From Sipunculus nudus (taxonomy: Eukaryota; Annelida; Sipuncula; Golfingiida; Sipunculidae), in NCBI GenBank assembly GCA_026874595.1, contig CM049306.1, positions 62,254,019 through 62,318,018 of the forward strand: a stretch of 64,000 bases of DNA, read 5' to 3'. Of this stretch, positions 10,130 to 23,467 are shown piece by piece. How positions within the stretch are numbered: position 1 is the first letter of the stretch; every line of letters starts with the position of its first letter. Below the pieces are notes generated by a model, which saw nothing but the letters and a program-made list of their open reading frames with translations, ran no database searches and had not been told where the DNA came from. The position numbers were made by a program, and so were the translations under genes.

Positions 10130-11534
10130 TGTTTTTGTCATTGTCTTGGGAACCACAAGCGTATTGCGTTGACCGGAACTTATGCTTCTCAATTAAAAAA
10201 GACATACACAGGTGCCTGGCCATGCAGGCATTTAAATACCAAAAGAGCTAAAATTTTATATTCAATTCATGAGGAAAATGGTAGCCAGTGAAGATCCTTC
10301 ATCAACGGAGTTACATGAGCATATCTGTGGGCTCCACATACCACTCTGGCTGCAAAGTTCTGTAACATTTGCAATTTACAAAACACAAATACTTTGGGCA
10401 GCCATACAATAAAGAATTATAATAGTCCATATTTGAGCTTACAAAAGAGTGAATATGTGCTTCAACTGTTGATTTGTCTAGATACTTCTTTAAATGTCTA
10501 ATTAGTAACCTATCTCGCACACATGGTTTACATGCATGATCCAACATGTTTGAATCAAAGATTACGCCAGATTCCTGATTTTATTAACAGGCCTTATCAC
10601 TGCATTCCCTACTTTTATTTCACTGATTTTTACTTCTGCCAGTTGTTGTTTTGTTCCAAATAACAAAAATTCAGTTTTGGTGTCGTTAATTTTTAGTCGA
10701 CGGGTCAGCATTCATACTCTGACATCTGAAATACATTTCTCAAGGTTTCTGATGTGATCCATTCCCGTTTTTTTACATCCTCGTTAGTAGGCTAACTAAA
10801 GTTGGTGATCATCAGCATACCCCGCTATGAGTGGCGAGTGTTTCTCCATCACGTCATAGAGGGAGCAAAGATAGCTTAGAAATATCACAGGCCCGGCGCA
10901 GCTTCCATGCGGAACTCCACATTTCAAATAATGTTTATCAGCGATAGATTTTTTTACTGTCACTCTCTGCTCCCGATTACTCAGGTATGACTGGAACCAA
11001 CTCAGTACTGACCCCCTTCTGCTATACTGGTTCTGAAAATCTCTGCTAGGATATCCAAGCTGACCGTATCAAAAGCTGCATTTAAATCCAGGAGTAGGAG
11101 AATGGGAACTTTTTGATCATCCGTGCTGTTCACCAGGTCAGAATGAACTTTTAAAAGCAGTGTTCCAGTGCTATTGTATCTTTTATATGATGCGATTTTA
11201 TTTGCAAACATATTGATTCTTACCTTGTGACCTACATACTGTGAAAAGGCAGCCTTATATGATTTTCGAGACAAATGGTAGGTTGCTGACCGGTCTATAA
11301 TTTTCATAATTAAGTTAAGCTCCCGATTTCTTTAACAGTGGGGTCACAACCGCGCATTTCCAGTCGCGTGGAAAAGATCCTTAAACTAAAGAACTGGTCA
11401 CAATCTGTTACTGGTTCCGACAGGACATCAATTTTAATACCTCAGTCGATATTGGGTATAGAATGCAAGATTTTGTTGCTGACTGAGTGATCAATTGCTT
11501 AATCGCCGAAGCAGGCATGGGTGTAAAAGTAGAA
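10130..11534 (-). pseudogene. LINE reverse transcriptase, 3' half (CR1/Jockey-like), decayed
   Basis: Read on the minus strand, in order: T-K-S-C near 11,480, V-V-T-P-L-L-K-K-S-G-A near 11,340, then L-L-L-L-D-L-N-A-A-F-D-T-V (RT motif A), G-V-P-H-G-S-C-A-G-P-V-I-F-L (motif B), G-Y-A-D-D-H (catalytic YADD, motif C), D-Y-Y-N-S-L-L-Y-G and L-H-W-L-P-F. This is the usual order in CR1/L2/Jockey-type non-LTR retrotransposons. Several frameshifts and stops make it dead. Its 5' half continues at 14,100-15,035 beyond an inserted family B element. Confidence 0.85.
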
Positions 11535-14099
11535 AACAAGGCACCCATGGGTCACGGTGCTCAGCTTAAGTCTAAAATTTTTGCAAATGCAAAATATTCT
11601 GTTTTTATGTTTTTCATTTATATAAGCATATGAGAAGCTAAGAGGAAAGAGGCCCTCCTACTTGGTTATAGTAAAGTTCTAAATATTCGATTGCAAACTA
11701 ATACTCTGACAAGATTTTCATGAAGAAAAACAGTAAAAGTTTTGAGATACTGTGATGCATATGAAAAATTTACAGATGGACAGGCCAGTGGACAGAATGG
11801 ACTAATACCTTTATTTCACTTTCAAGGGAATAATGCATTTAAGTTTATATATAAGCCTATTATTTAAGCATATCCACTTTTTCCATTAAAATAGTTTTTA
11901 TCTGATTGATTTTTTTATTTACAGGTTTTATAAATTTGTATTAAAAAACACTGAAAATATAAGTTAGAATATTAGAATTCTAAGTTGCAATCATTATATA
12001 TCCAGAGTGTAGCTCATATTGGGTCATATCATGCATACACATATATTTTTATTATTTTTAAATCACAAATGTTTAAACTGAATTAAAAAGAAAATAATGC
12101 CACATCATGGCATCTACAAGATTATTCCTTGAATCACTATTAAAATGTTTTGCACATTGGATTTAGTACATGCTTAATCTTATTCGTCGAAATAAAGTAA
12201 AAGATTCAGTAAATTTGGTAAAATAAAAACATATTTTAAAATAAAGTATACACACTGTTGGTTGAATGAGGGACAACAATATCATTTTGCTAATTACAAT
12301 CTAAGCTATAATTTATTACTGGAATTAATAGTCAATTTCACACCTGGAGAAGTTTTTACTCTTCTCAAGTAAGGAATTTCTTATCTGATGAACATCCACA
12401 CTTTCATAGCAATACACCTCTTTGTGGACACAATTAAATGTGCACTTTAATAATTGTAACCTTGGTGGTAAATACAAAATCTAAAATGTAGCATTGCATA
12501 GCCAAGAATAAAATGAAATACAGAAAATTATAACATTCATCCAGTGAATGCACCATCGGGGGGGGGGGGGGGGGTGCAGGGCAGAGGGGAAGCCTGCTAG
12601 TAGTGGCCAGGCTGAGCCAAGGCAAGCTGCCTGGGGTGGGTTACATAATGCAAGTGAAGGCTGTACTACTTGGTGGGCTAGATGTAAACAACACTTGACA
12701 TGGTGTATGAAAACTTGAAGAAAAGCTACTCTTTTCAATCAATTCCTTTGAAATTTCAGATTTTAAAAGTTCAAATCCTTATGTATATATGCTGTGAAAA
12801 TTAAATCAACAGTGCTTACAGGGAAAAAAACGTGTCTTTGCCAAAGTTGGACAAAATTTAAGGTTTTGATTTTTTATTTATGCTAAAAACTGAAAAATTT
12901 GCAAAATTCAGATCGTATTTTTGGGTAAACAATTGAATCTTGATTAAATAAAGTTATATTCCTGAAAAAAAGTCTCCAGCTTCAGCAATTCTCATCTTAG
13001 GTGAGTAAATATATTTCTTGATTTTTTAAAAAGTGCATTATGTTTGGGCCCATAACTGAAAAAAATACGTAATACTGACATCAATTCTGGCATGTGCATA
13101 GCGAATGCATAGAAAAATATGTATATTATATTTGATCAAAGTCAGATCAGTGGTTTTGATATAAGGCAGTCTTAAAGTGTAACAATGGGTTTTTAATGGA
13201 AAAATGAAGTTTTTCATTAATATCTCGAAGGAAATAAGTCCTAGTGACCAAATTCTTGGCATGATAGGGGATTTTGGAGACATCTAAGTGTATGCCAAAT
13301 TTAAGGAACTTAGAGCTAAAGCTCGGGAGCTGAGCTCTAGCAAACTGCATAACACTAGCTTGATGTAAACAATATGTGACATGGTGCTTGAAAACTTGAA
13401 TAAAATTTACAGTTTTTGATCAACTGGTTTCAAATTTTTGGTATTAACAGTTGAAATGCTAACAATAACATGCTTTGGAAATTAAATCCACAGCAGTTAC
13501 AGGAAAAAAACGTGCCATTGTCAAATTTGGGCAAAATTTAAGGTACCAATTTTTTATTTTTGCTAATATTTAAAAAAAATTAAAAAGATTTTGATCTAAT
13601 TTTGGGTATACAATTTAATATTGATTAATAAAAGTAAAATTACTGGAAAAAAGTGCTTAGCTCTAACATGTTTTGTGTTAAGTGATCAAATTTCTTTCCT
13701 GATTATTTACAAAATGCATATGGTTTGGGCCCATAACTTTTTTATATTATATAATACAGACCTAATTTCTGGCATGTACATAGAAACTGTATAGAGGATT
13801 ATTTATGGTAAATATGAGGAAAAACAGATGAGTGGTTTTGATGTTAGGCAGTCCTGAAGTGTGAAAATAGGTTTTTAATAAAAAAATTGAGGTTTTTCCA
13901 AATTTCTCAAAGGAACGAAGTCGCAAAGACCCAGTTTTCGGCTTGGTAGGAGATCTTTGGGACATCTAACATTATGCCGAATTTTTTATTCCTAGGTCTT
14001 GCGGTTTCAAAACGTGCCACATCTACGGACAGACGGACGGACGACGGACAATGGACCACGACTATAGCTCAGATGACTCATAGTCAGCTGAGCTAAAAA
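11535..14099 (+). mobile_element. Family B tandem-core element (B1), inserted in a LINE
   Basis: Starts with AAACAAGGCACCCATGGGTCACGG and a CTCAGCT copy, and ends with a GGACAGACGGACGGACGACGG-like tract (about 14,026-14,050) and a hairpin at 14,066-14,094 (arms AGCTCAGATGACT and AGTCAGCTGAGCT) followed by AAAAA. Two core copies of about 690 bp begin near 12,790 and 13,470, each with CAGGAAAAAAACGTG, GGGCAAAATTTAAGG-like and TTTGGGCCCATAACT. A G17 tract lies at about 12,557. No coding capacity seen; reading frames inside are core repeats. Confidence 0.75.
14066..14094. repeat. Terminal hairpin of family B element
   Basis: 13-bp stem with one mismatch and a 3-nt loop, preceded by a GACG-rich simple repeat and followed by AAAAA. 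The same structure ends every intact family A and B copy in this window. Confidence 0.8.
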
Positions 14100-15035
14100 T
14101 GTTAAGAAGTTGTTATGGTAAGATCCCAATAATTTATCACATTCTCCTTATTCTCGATGTTCTCTCTCTGAATGTTCATTTCAATGCCACTCATGATTTT
14201 GTTAATTTTATCATTAAAAAATCACTAAATCTCTCACATAATAACTGTCATTTTCAAATTCATGATAGGGTGTTAGAGATTCACCTTGTCAATTTTGTAA
14301 TCAGTTAGTAGAGTTTCTTTTGATTTCCCTCACATTTATGTACTTCCTTTGAGTAGTACATCTTTTTTGCGATGTCGCATTTTTGAATGTATTCTAATCG
14401 TAGTTCTTTGAAACTTTGTGATCAGTCTAATCCAGATTTGAGCCATTTATCCTCTGCTTTACGTTTCTTTTTCTTAAGTTCTTTTAGCTTTTGATTTTAC
14501 CATGGGGATCCCTGTTTTAATTTTTATAGTTTTCAGAACAACTGAAGCAGAAGCATCTAGAATTTCTTTTAAATCCCGATCATAAATGATCACCTTTTCA
14601 TGAACAGATTTATTCTCCATGTCCATCAAATCATATGACCTATGTCATTTTTAAATTTGTCTAGATTTATTTCTTTAATTTTCCTAAGTGACATATCTTT
14701 GGTTTCAGATACTGTTTTTTCCAGTGCTGTGTGATCAGAACTAAAGTACCTTCTCTGTGGGGGTTGTTACAGTACATTATCACCTACACTGGTAACAAGA
14801 AGTTAAAGTGCATGACCTGATTCATGGTAGCTGAGAATACGTGATTTTTCAAACTTATTTCATCTAATAAATCAAGAAATTTTCTAAGATCAGTATTTAG
14901 TTTATCTTCACAATGAATATTGAAATCTTCTCCCATAATCAACTTGTGTGGTTTTGTCACTATGCGTTCCTAGTACGCACCGAGTTCCTCAATAAAATCA
15001 TTTAGTGTAGCGGGATGCTTATCTGAGCTTTAATT
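14100..15035 (-). pseudogene. LINE endonuclease and linker, 5' half of the same element
   Basis: The minus strand reads D-K-H-P-A-T-L-N-D-F-I-E-E-L-G, then P-H-K-L-I-M-G-E-D-F-N-I-H (14,909-14,958), the G-D-F-N-x-H motif of AP-like endonucleases with one inserted residue. Next come L-N-T-D-L-R-K-F-L-D-L-L and, near 14,200, F-F-N-D-K-I-N-K-I, the connector preceding the RT domain in CR1/Jockey LINEs. The order and strand continue into 10,130-11,534, so both pieces are one LINE, 5'-truncated near 15,035 and split by family B. Stops and shifts throughout. Confidence 0.8.
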
Positions 15036-15059
15036 AAGGGAATGAACTGAGTGGTTCAC

Positions 15060-15905
15060 GGTGGATGGCTGATTCATTACAAGTGAAGACAGGAGTGAGA
15101 CAAGGGTGTCTGCTATCCCCTTCTTGATCCTACTGGGAACTGACTGGATCATGAAGACATCATCCCAAAGAAGAGCGGTATACAGTAGACACTATGGACT
15201 CAGCTAGCGAACGATAGCCTTCCACTCCCACACACGTAAAGCGATGTGTCCATGTACAGGTTCTGCACAATTAGGACTCAACATCCACAGTGGAAACAGA
15301 AAGGTACTCAAGGCAGTCTACTTAACCCCAGTCACGCTGGAGGGTGACGGTCTCTAGAAGGTAGAGAGCTTTACCACTCCAAGCACCATCATGGTCAGAG
15401 GGTGCAACTAATGCTGATGTGAAAGTAAATATCGACAGAGCGAGGGCAGCCTTCATACAGCTGAGATAGATATGGGGATCTAAAGGCCTGTTCATAGCAA
15501 CAAGTGTCAAGTCGTCTTTGCCAAACCTAGCAGGAACAGAGACACGGGGAACTACTTTATGCATCTTGAAGAAATACAGACCTTTACTTCTGTTCGAGGA
15601 GGATCATACAATCCGCCATGAAACCATCAGCAACTAAGAGTTGTGACACGTTACAGGACAGAAACCAGAAGCGCCGCTGGAGACGAATTGGATACAATCT
15701 TTGAAACCCTACTACCAACACCACCACAGATAGAACCCTCAGCATAATAGAATAACAGGCTGACCCAGAAACACCTGGATGCATAGCAGACACAAAGAAG
15801 ACGGGCTACACCTGTAATCAACTGGAGAGACTGGTCCAAGAGAGAGCTTGTTGGAGGACCTTAGTTGGAGGCGTCCTATGTCCTAGCCGGGGCAAAAGAC
15901 TTAAG
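15060..15905 (+). pseudogene. LINE reverse transcriptase fragment, C-terminal part
   Basis: The plus strand shows V-K-T-G-V-R-Q-G-C-L-L-S-P (RT motif B), then after one frameshift F-L-I-L-L-G-T-D-W-I-M-K-T-S. Later come R-R-W-R-R-I-G-like, N-T-T-T, and N-Q-L-E-R-L-V-Q-E-R-A-C-W-R-T-L-V-G-G-V-L-C-P-S-R-G. This is the C-terminal part of an endonuclease-reverse transcriptase common in marine invertebrates. Internal sections are deleted and there are many stops. It lies back-to-back with the minus-strand LINE at 15,035. Confidence 0.8.
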
Positions 15906-16622
15906 TATGTAATTAAGTAATTCAGCGAAAATATTTCAAACAACCACCAATGGATAATGAACAGTTTACTATAGACCAGAGAGTGATCAAGATGGTTCAA
16001 GCATCAATAAACAATGATATTATTCTATGCCCTTTATTATTCAATGATTTTACACAAAACATCAAATAAATCCGATCATATGATGATCACTTTGCTTGTG
16101 TTAATACATTAAATAACATTCGAATAACTGCCAGTGTAAACACCACAGGTATATTTTAACTGATACAAATTCCAGCTTAAACTCTGGGAACTAAATACGT
16201 ATTAGGGTATAAAGATTCTTTATCAAACAATTTTATTACACTTTTCCCAGCGAAAACAGTTACCAATGTTTTATCCTGCAAGCCAAGCTCTGGGTTACAT
16301 AATATTTAGAATGTTTAAACTGGCCTGGCTGTACCAATGTCAAGAACTTGGCCAATGTAAATCATTGACAAATCAAACATAGATTCCGACTACAAACATC
16401 TGACACTCTGACAACCAATTTAACATTTACCTCCAATCTGTATCATGTGTAACCTTGTATCAGTTGGCATGAACCTTTTACAGATCTCTGATACACTGAG
16501 TTTGTTTTGAACTTTATACATGACACCTGTTTGACACGTTGTTTATTAATGCTTTCTAGTAGTATTTTGTATGTCTGTAAGCATTTTATATGATCACTGC
16601 AGACTATTTTACATAGGCTGAA

Positions 16623-18080
16623 CATGCGGTTTTCATGCTGGTCGAGGTACAGTTGACATGTTCTTTTCTGCTCGTCAGTTCCAAGAGAAATGCCAAGAAC
16701 AATACCACGACCAGTACATTTGTCGACCTAACAACGGCATTTGACACTGTCAGCTGTGACGGGCTCATGAAGATCATGGCCAAATTTGGATGTCCTGACC
16801 GGTTCATCACCATCATCCGCCAGTTTCACGATGGCATGGTGGCACGCGTCCTCATTGATAGTGAGACATCTTCCGACTTCACAGTAAGCAACGGGGTAAA
16901 ACAAGGCTGCGTTCTAGCTCAAACACTGTTCAGCATGCTGTTTTCTGCCATGCTAGAGGATGCTTTTAACAAGGATGATCCTGGAGTCGGTGTTAGATAC
17001 CGCACAGATAGGAAGCTCCTCAATCGCAGAAGACTGAATGCCATCACGAAAGTCTGGAAAACCATCATCCGTGACCTGTTCTTTGCTGACGACTGCGCCC
17101 TGAATGCATCTTCAGAATCAGACATGCAGCACAACATGGGCCAGTTTCCCCGTGCATGTGACAACTTCGGGTTTACCATTAGCATAAAGGAAACTGAAGT
17201 GGTACATCAACCAGCACCAGGAATGCAATATGTCAAACCTTCCATCATGGTGCATGGATCAAATCTGAAGGTGGTGGACAAATTTACATATCTTGGGAGC
17301 ACATTGTCAAAGACAATGACAACACAGATAACCGTTTCAACTGCAGAGTAGCAAAAGTGAGCATTGCTTTTGGTAGACTCCACTCCAACATTTGGGAGCG
17401 TAGAGACATGCATCTTGGAACCAAGATCCAGGTCTACATGGCAGTAGTCATCACTACCTTACTGTAAGGCTGCGAGACATGGACTGTTTATGCAATACAT
17501 GCCAAACAAATGAACCACTTTCACCTAACCTGCCTCCACTGACTGATGAACATTAGATGGCAAGACAAAGTTCCAGACACTGTGGTCCTAAAAAGTGCCA
17601 ACCTCCCATCAATCTACACCATCTTGCATCGATCCCAAGTTCGATGGGCAGGTCTTGTTTGCCGCATGCCAGATAAAAGGCTCTAAAAACAACTTTTGTA
17701 TGGAGAACTGGTGTCTGGTAAAAGATCCATCAGAGGTCAGCGGAGGTGCTACACGGACAGTCTCAAAGTGTCGCTGGAAAAACTATCCATCAACTCATAC
17801 GTGTGGGAAAGTCTAGCGAAGGATCGAACAGTGTGGCATGCAGCTGCACACGAAGGTGCAGGCGATGCTGAGATAGCATGACTGGCAGAGTCCAGGAGGA
17901 AACGTGAGGTCCACAAGGCGAGGACAAGTCCCTCAACAGCAACCACTGATCACTTGAGTCCAACATGTGGGAGGCTCTTCCTTGACAAGTCATCTCCAGA
18001 CACACAAAGCTAGATCAATCACAAAAGCTTGATCCTCATGGTCATCTTCACAATGTGATGGACGAACATCCATCAAGATG
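16623..18080 (+). pseudogene. LINE reverse transcriptase fragment, second family, 5'-truncated
   Basis: Begins C-G-F-H-A-G-R-G-T-V-D-M, frameshifts near 16,715, then F-V-D-L-T-T-A-F-D-T-V-S (RT motif A), N-G-V-K-Q-G-C-V-L-A (motif B), L-F-F-A-D-D-C-A-L-N (motif C, FADD) and D-K-F-T-Y-L-G-S-T-L-S. After 17,340 further frameshifts lead to C-E-T-W-T-V-Y, R-W-A-G-L-V-C-R-M-P-D and Y-G-E-L-V-S-G-K-R-S. Near 17,960 C-G-R-L-F-L resembles a C-terminal zinc-finger tail. The endonuclease is missing, typical 5' truncation. The longest open part is 16,635-17,351. Confidence 0.9.
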
Positions 18081-20760
18081 TGTTAATGTCCACATAGATT
18101 TTAAAACAGAAAATTCTATTACAAAGTAATAAAATGCTAAAATTAAGATTTTAGATAAGAGGAACCAAGGTGTCGACTTTTCACTCAGGAGAATATCAGA
18201 AACTTAAAATTTGTACATGGAGAAGAAGGAATAAACCATTGTTGTATCATCAACAAGAGGTGTGCTGATCCTGGAAGTTACAATCCTACCGGTGATCATT
18301 CTCTGGCCAATCAAGCCACACACTAGATGTGGTTTAAGCAGTGCTAACTAAGACTCATTTCTGCAAAACATATTAAGAAGCAATAGAGTGGACAAGAAGG
18401 GTTACTAACTGTAAACACACTATACCTTGTGTATTTTCCATGCAGATCTATGTATGAATACATGGACACACAGTATGTTTAAAGCAAAATGTTAAAAATA
18501 ATGACATTTATGGACAAGATCCTGGCTCTCAGCAAGAGTAATGCATTATGGAAAGAGCAATGATGAAAAAAACAGAAACACATGATGTAATACTGCAGTG
18601 TATGAGAATAACACAGACCTAGCACTATGCCAGGGATCCACAAAACTATTTTGATTAGGCTTTGTGTTAATGTTTCTGGTAATGAAAGGCCAGTAATTTC
18701 CAGTTACTTTCATAACTGTTTGCTGATTACTGGTGTCATGCCTCAGCATAGCTGATACTTTCAGCTGGTACTGTTAATCAAGAATTTATGATAATGTTTT
18801 ACAAAGGAGGTAAAATTATCCCAAACAAGCATTCTTAATGAATTCTGTTGTAACATCAATAACATATCTAATATTTAACAAATCAAATTATAAACAAAAA
18901 ATAAAATTTCTGGAAATAAAATATGCATTTTAACTTGTATATAATACATAACTACACCTTGACCACTGTTAAGGATAATAGTAAATAAAGATGCATACAC
19001 TTAAACATCATACATTAAAATACCTGTAACACGAATCCACATGCCTGTTACACTTCATTACAATATTCAATGTAAATATAGAATATTAACTAAATGGAGA
19101 AGGCAGGTACAAGGAGCCAGACATGACAGGAAGCTTGGCAATCCTCCTCTCAATTTACAGTAATTCTGCATATCTAAGAGTTTGCTCTGTTTTGGTTATC
19201 TAGTAATAAATAACAGGTACATGTATTATGTTCATTGCTTTGGTACATCCTTCACATGTTATAATTTGCAGGCATCTTCAAAACAAATGATGCATATTTT
19301 TTTTAAAGGTGACATTTTGAATGTGGACAAGTTATGAAGGTCCTGATTTCAAACATCAACAGGTTTTGGCACAGACATTGAAGAATCTCTGCAGCTCTCT
19401 ATACATCATGCTGATGCCATGGTAAAACTTCATCCTACAGATGTCTCAAAATAGACAAAAAGAACAAAATAAACCTTCCAGCAGTACCATTATGATGCCA
19501 TCATAATAAGCACACATGAACAATGTTGGGTCACATGGTGCCCTGTGCAGTTGCCATGTCTATTTTTAAGAATGTTTTTAACAGCTTACTGACATATAAC
19601 TTTTGTTCTGAAAAGCAGTCTTAACTCCCAATCAATTTAAGAATATTCTTCAATTTACAAATATATGGTCAATACATATGTGTGTGATCATGACTCACTT
19701 AATGCTTAGAAATGAGTCCTCACATGTTAAACACATGTTCTTATAAAAACATGTAATAAAAGTGATAATATTGACCATATGTGTATTTTGAAAATCCCCC
19801 TGGAAATGAAGGCTTATATTAATCACAACTTTCTAGCAGCTGAGAATGCAATAATACTAAAGCACACATCTTGCAATATTTGTTTACAAATACAAAGCAC
19901 AAAAATATGATTTATATGCAGGATCGGCAAATGTTCAACTATACACTATAAACCTTGATACAAGGTAACTGGTATCTTAGTTTGTGATACAAGGGCAGGA
20001 CATAACACTGAAGCTTCATACAAATCTTCAAGATTCCAAGTCTAAATTTACAAAAACACTTACAGACAGACACTTTGTCTTTGACAATAGTTACTGAAAT
20101 AGTCCTAGGCTAGGCCTGCATTTTGTTCAGCAGAATAAATTATTGTCCCCAAAAAGTAGTGTAGCAATATATGATCAAATAATGTATCACATTTCAACAA
20201 TCATTTGTACCCTCTATTTAGGTGTCAGGTGGATTACATCATTCTTGTATGTGAGAATTATATAATTGAGAAGATGTACATTTAATTATGACACCCATAT
20301 AAACCATCATGTAACTCATTTAATCTACCATAAGTACAATACAATATACATATTATCAGAAAATTGAACCATATAATAAAGTGAAATTGTTTCTTTTTGC
20401 AATGCATCTTTCAAGGCAATAGCAATAAAAGTAAAACTAGAGAACCAAGGGTCTGATGTTCACTTGGTGCCATACTCTGTATGATAATGGGTGACCAAAG
20501 AAATAAAATAGTGAAAGTGACAATACCATTCCAGCAGTAGTCCAAAATATGTGGCACCATCTATGGCTATTATCTGCTTACCAGTCGTATAACCAACAGT
20601 TACAACAATTCCTGCAATATTTGGTGGCAGTCATTACATTATTTATGCAGTCAAACAAAATGATAAAAAATAAATTACATAAAGACAGAATTTTGAAAAT
20701 AATTCAGTTCAATTCTTACTCTGTGGATTTAACTTGCTCAAGGGAAGTACTTTTCATGAT
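18080..20760. other. Unannotated intergenic sequence
   Basis: No gene, RNA, tandem repeat or element border recognised on either strand. All frames are short and match nothing known. It lies between a LINE fragment and the region downstream of OGA. Confidence 0.4.
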
Positions 20761-20769
20761 ATGAAAGAC

Positions 20770-21290
20770 ATCACACATGGTCAAATTTTGTGACTGACAG
20801 AATCTAAAGTTCTGTAAAGATGCCATCTTAAAATTATTTTGACTGAATTTGTACTCAATTTATCCTCCTTTTTCTAAGGCATTGTTGACTATGATATGAA
20901 AACTTAGAACTTATCTTGAATATCAGACAGTAGGCCAACATAGCCTTAGGTGGTGCTACCTGCAGCTCAAATCACAGCAGTCACATGATCATTCTTACTG
21001 TGAACTTTGGTGCTCGAAGCTGCTGCTGTTCCTGAGATGTTGAGACATTACATCATCCATGCATAGACACCAAATGGCTAAATTTTGTAATCTGTAAAAA
21101 TGCCATCTTGAAAAAGATTTGACTGAATTCATATTCATTTTATTCCCTTCCTCTAAGATATTGTTGACTATGATATAAAAGCCAAAAATAATAATACTTT
21201 TTAACTTATCTTGGAAAAAGCAGAAAAAGACTATTTCAGCAAGAAGAATGTAGGTCAACATATGTAGCACCACAAAAAATTATTTTTACA
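20770..21290. repeat. Diverged tandem duplication of about 270 bp
   Basis: Two adjacent segments share, in the same order, AAATTTTGT, CTGTAAA(G/A)ATGCCATCTT, TTTGACTGAATT, CCTC(T)AAG, ATTGTTGACTATGATAT, AACTTATCTTG, TAGG(C/T)CAACATA and a closing GGTGCTACC/GTAGCACCAC. The second copy carries small insertions. A faint third relative lies near 25,290-25,400. Origin unknown. Confidence 0.6.
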
Positions 21291-23467
21291 TATTCATTAT
21301 ATGATCAAAAAGTCTGTAAAGTTTCAAGGTGACAACTGCAGTAATTGTTGAGATATTTTGTAAAATACAGTGGATGGTGGATTATTCTGACAGACACTGA
21401 CTGCCCAATGCCATGAGTTCAGTCACACAGTGACCTGAAAATATATTATTTTTTACCTGGACAAAGAGAGTGATTTTTCTCTGCTAATAAAAGGATGCAC
21501 ACACTGTGAAGACAGTGGCTTTTTAGTCAAAAAGTGTTGGGCATGATGTTTTATAGGAAACCCCATGCCTCATTACACAAGTTTGGATGTTACAATACCA
21601 TCATCCAAACAGTGAATTTTAGGCCATTACCTAACTGGATTAATTACTGATATTCATTATTACTACATTTTTGTTAACATTTGAATTAAGTGTTTCAATA
21701 AAATTCTTGACTACGGTAACTGTAAACACTGTATTTTAGATAAGTGTATTACATTCTGCATGTTTTATTTTTTATTATATAAATTTATAAAACAATTGGA
21801 CAGCTTACATTAGGAAAACTGTTAAGGCAAGGTCGCCAAAGGATCCTGGCACTTCACTTTTAAAAAAGAAATTCTGAATCAAGATGAACTATACAGACCT
21901 TTAGTAATAATGTATTTTTACATCATGACAGTATCTGCCTGTCTTCTGTCTCTTCCTGCAACTGTAGGCAGGATTGGGATTTATTTCAGTAACTTACTGA
22001 TGTGGCCGGACTGAAATGTGCCCACATAACCACCAGCATTATCAGGTCAAAATGGTTTTTAAATATCACCTCAGATCAATATCTGAAGGGTCCCTCTTTG
22101 GAGGAGGGCATGAGCAAGAAAGTTACATGAGGTGCTGTTAGAACTCAGTCCTAGACATCTTTTTAATATTACTGATGGGGCCATAAAACTAACTGATCTG
22201 GAGCACAGAGAGACCTGTTGAGTAAGAGAATCCTCCTGACAAAACTATTAATTGCTGCTGGATGCACTGATGCTATAGCTATGTGGAGTGAACTGTCATA
22301 AAACATCTGTGTTTGTTCAAACAAAATTACACGTGACTCAAAATATTTTCAAACTGCAATGTGAAGGATCTCTATGTTTCAGGCCATTTTTTTTATGCTT
22401 AATACCCAGTAAAATGGCAAGGCTATGGCACATTTTGGTGATAATATGTAAAATTCACATGCAAATGAACCCTGCCAGTGATCACTGCTATTATTTACTT
22501 ATATTTATTCTAGAGTTTCAGTGTCAGCTGATTATTATGAACATGTTATTATTCTGTATCAATATGTAACTGATGTGACTTAATTTTGCATGGTCAAAGA
22601 GACTAGGTTATAACATACCAGTTATGCATCAACTACCACAGCATAAACTGATGATCAGATACCACATTTGTCCCAAATACCTACACATTTAACTCCTAAA
22701 TTTATCTGAACATTCAAATTTAAAAGTGGTGTTATTCCTAGAATTCACTAGAACTCAAATCCCTCTGACTGGGCCAGGCCTGATACAACAACCATCACAG
22801 ATATCTGACATATACACTGGGTCAGAATGAATGATGCTGTCATCACACATTTGGCACACATTAGGGTCTTACGGTATGTTCAAACAAGTATCAACTGACA
22901 CCTTTGAGGTGGCAACTCAATCCCATGTCACCTCCTTGACCTGAGGTCTGTAACTGGGGAAAAAGAGAGAGGCCATAGTTCAAAGGATTTTATGTAAAGG
23001 GTACATCATTTCATGACTTGAGCAAATAATTATTAAAAAAACTAATCCAATGTTGTAGCCAATTGGAAATAACCTGGCTTTCAGCATGGAATATCTGCTA
23101 ATGTGAGCAATACATGTGGAATGATAACAAATGTATCATGGAGAGGTTTCGCGGACTCATATGGACTTCAGATATAAACACTCACTATGAAACTTTCCTG
23201 ATGATGGGGATACAGTAGAGGCACAGATTAGGGGAGTTTCAGGCAAAATGATTCCTCTGACAAGTGTACTTTGTGTCACAGCTTTTGGTTGGTTAAAACT
23301 TTAGGCTGACCTACCATCCTTACTGGTTTTTAACCAATCAAATGATTTGATACATATTGGATGTGTGAGTGGGACAATTTTGTAGGATATCCCCTACACT
23401 GCACCATTACCAGAGACACAGAAACATACAGGTTCAAACTTAGTTTTTACTTGAGTACAGTATGCTT
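21290..23467. other. OGA 3' UTR and downstream sequence
   Basis: Downstream of the OGA stop on the minus strand. Candidate minus-strand AATAAA signals lie near 22,507 and 21,770, but neither can be preferred from sequence alone. Nothing else recognised. Confidence 0.35.

Noticed and set aside
22288-22569. 93-codon plus-strand frame
   Set aside because: AT-rich, hydrophobic by composition, no motif; lies downstream of OGA on the opposite strand.
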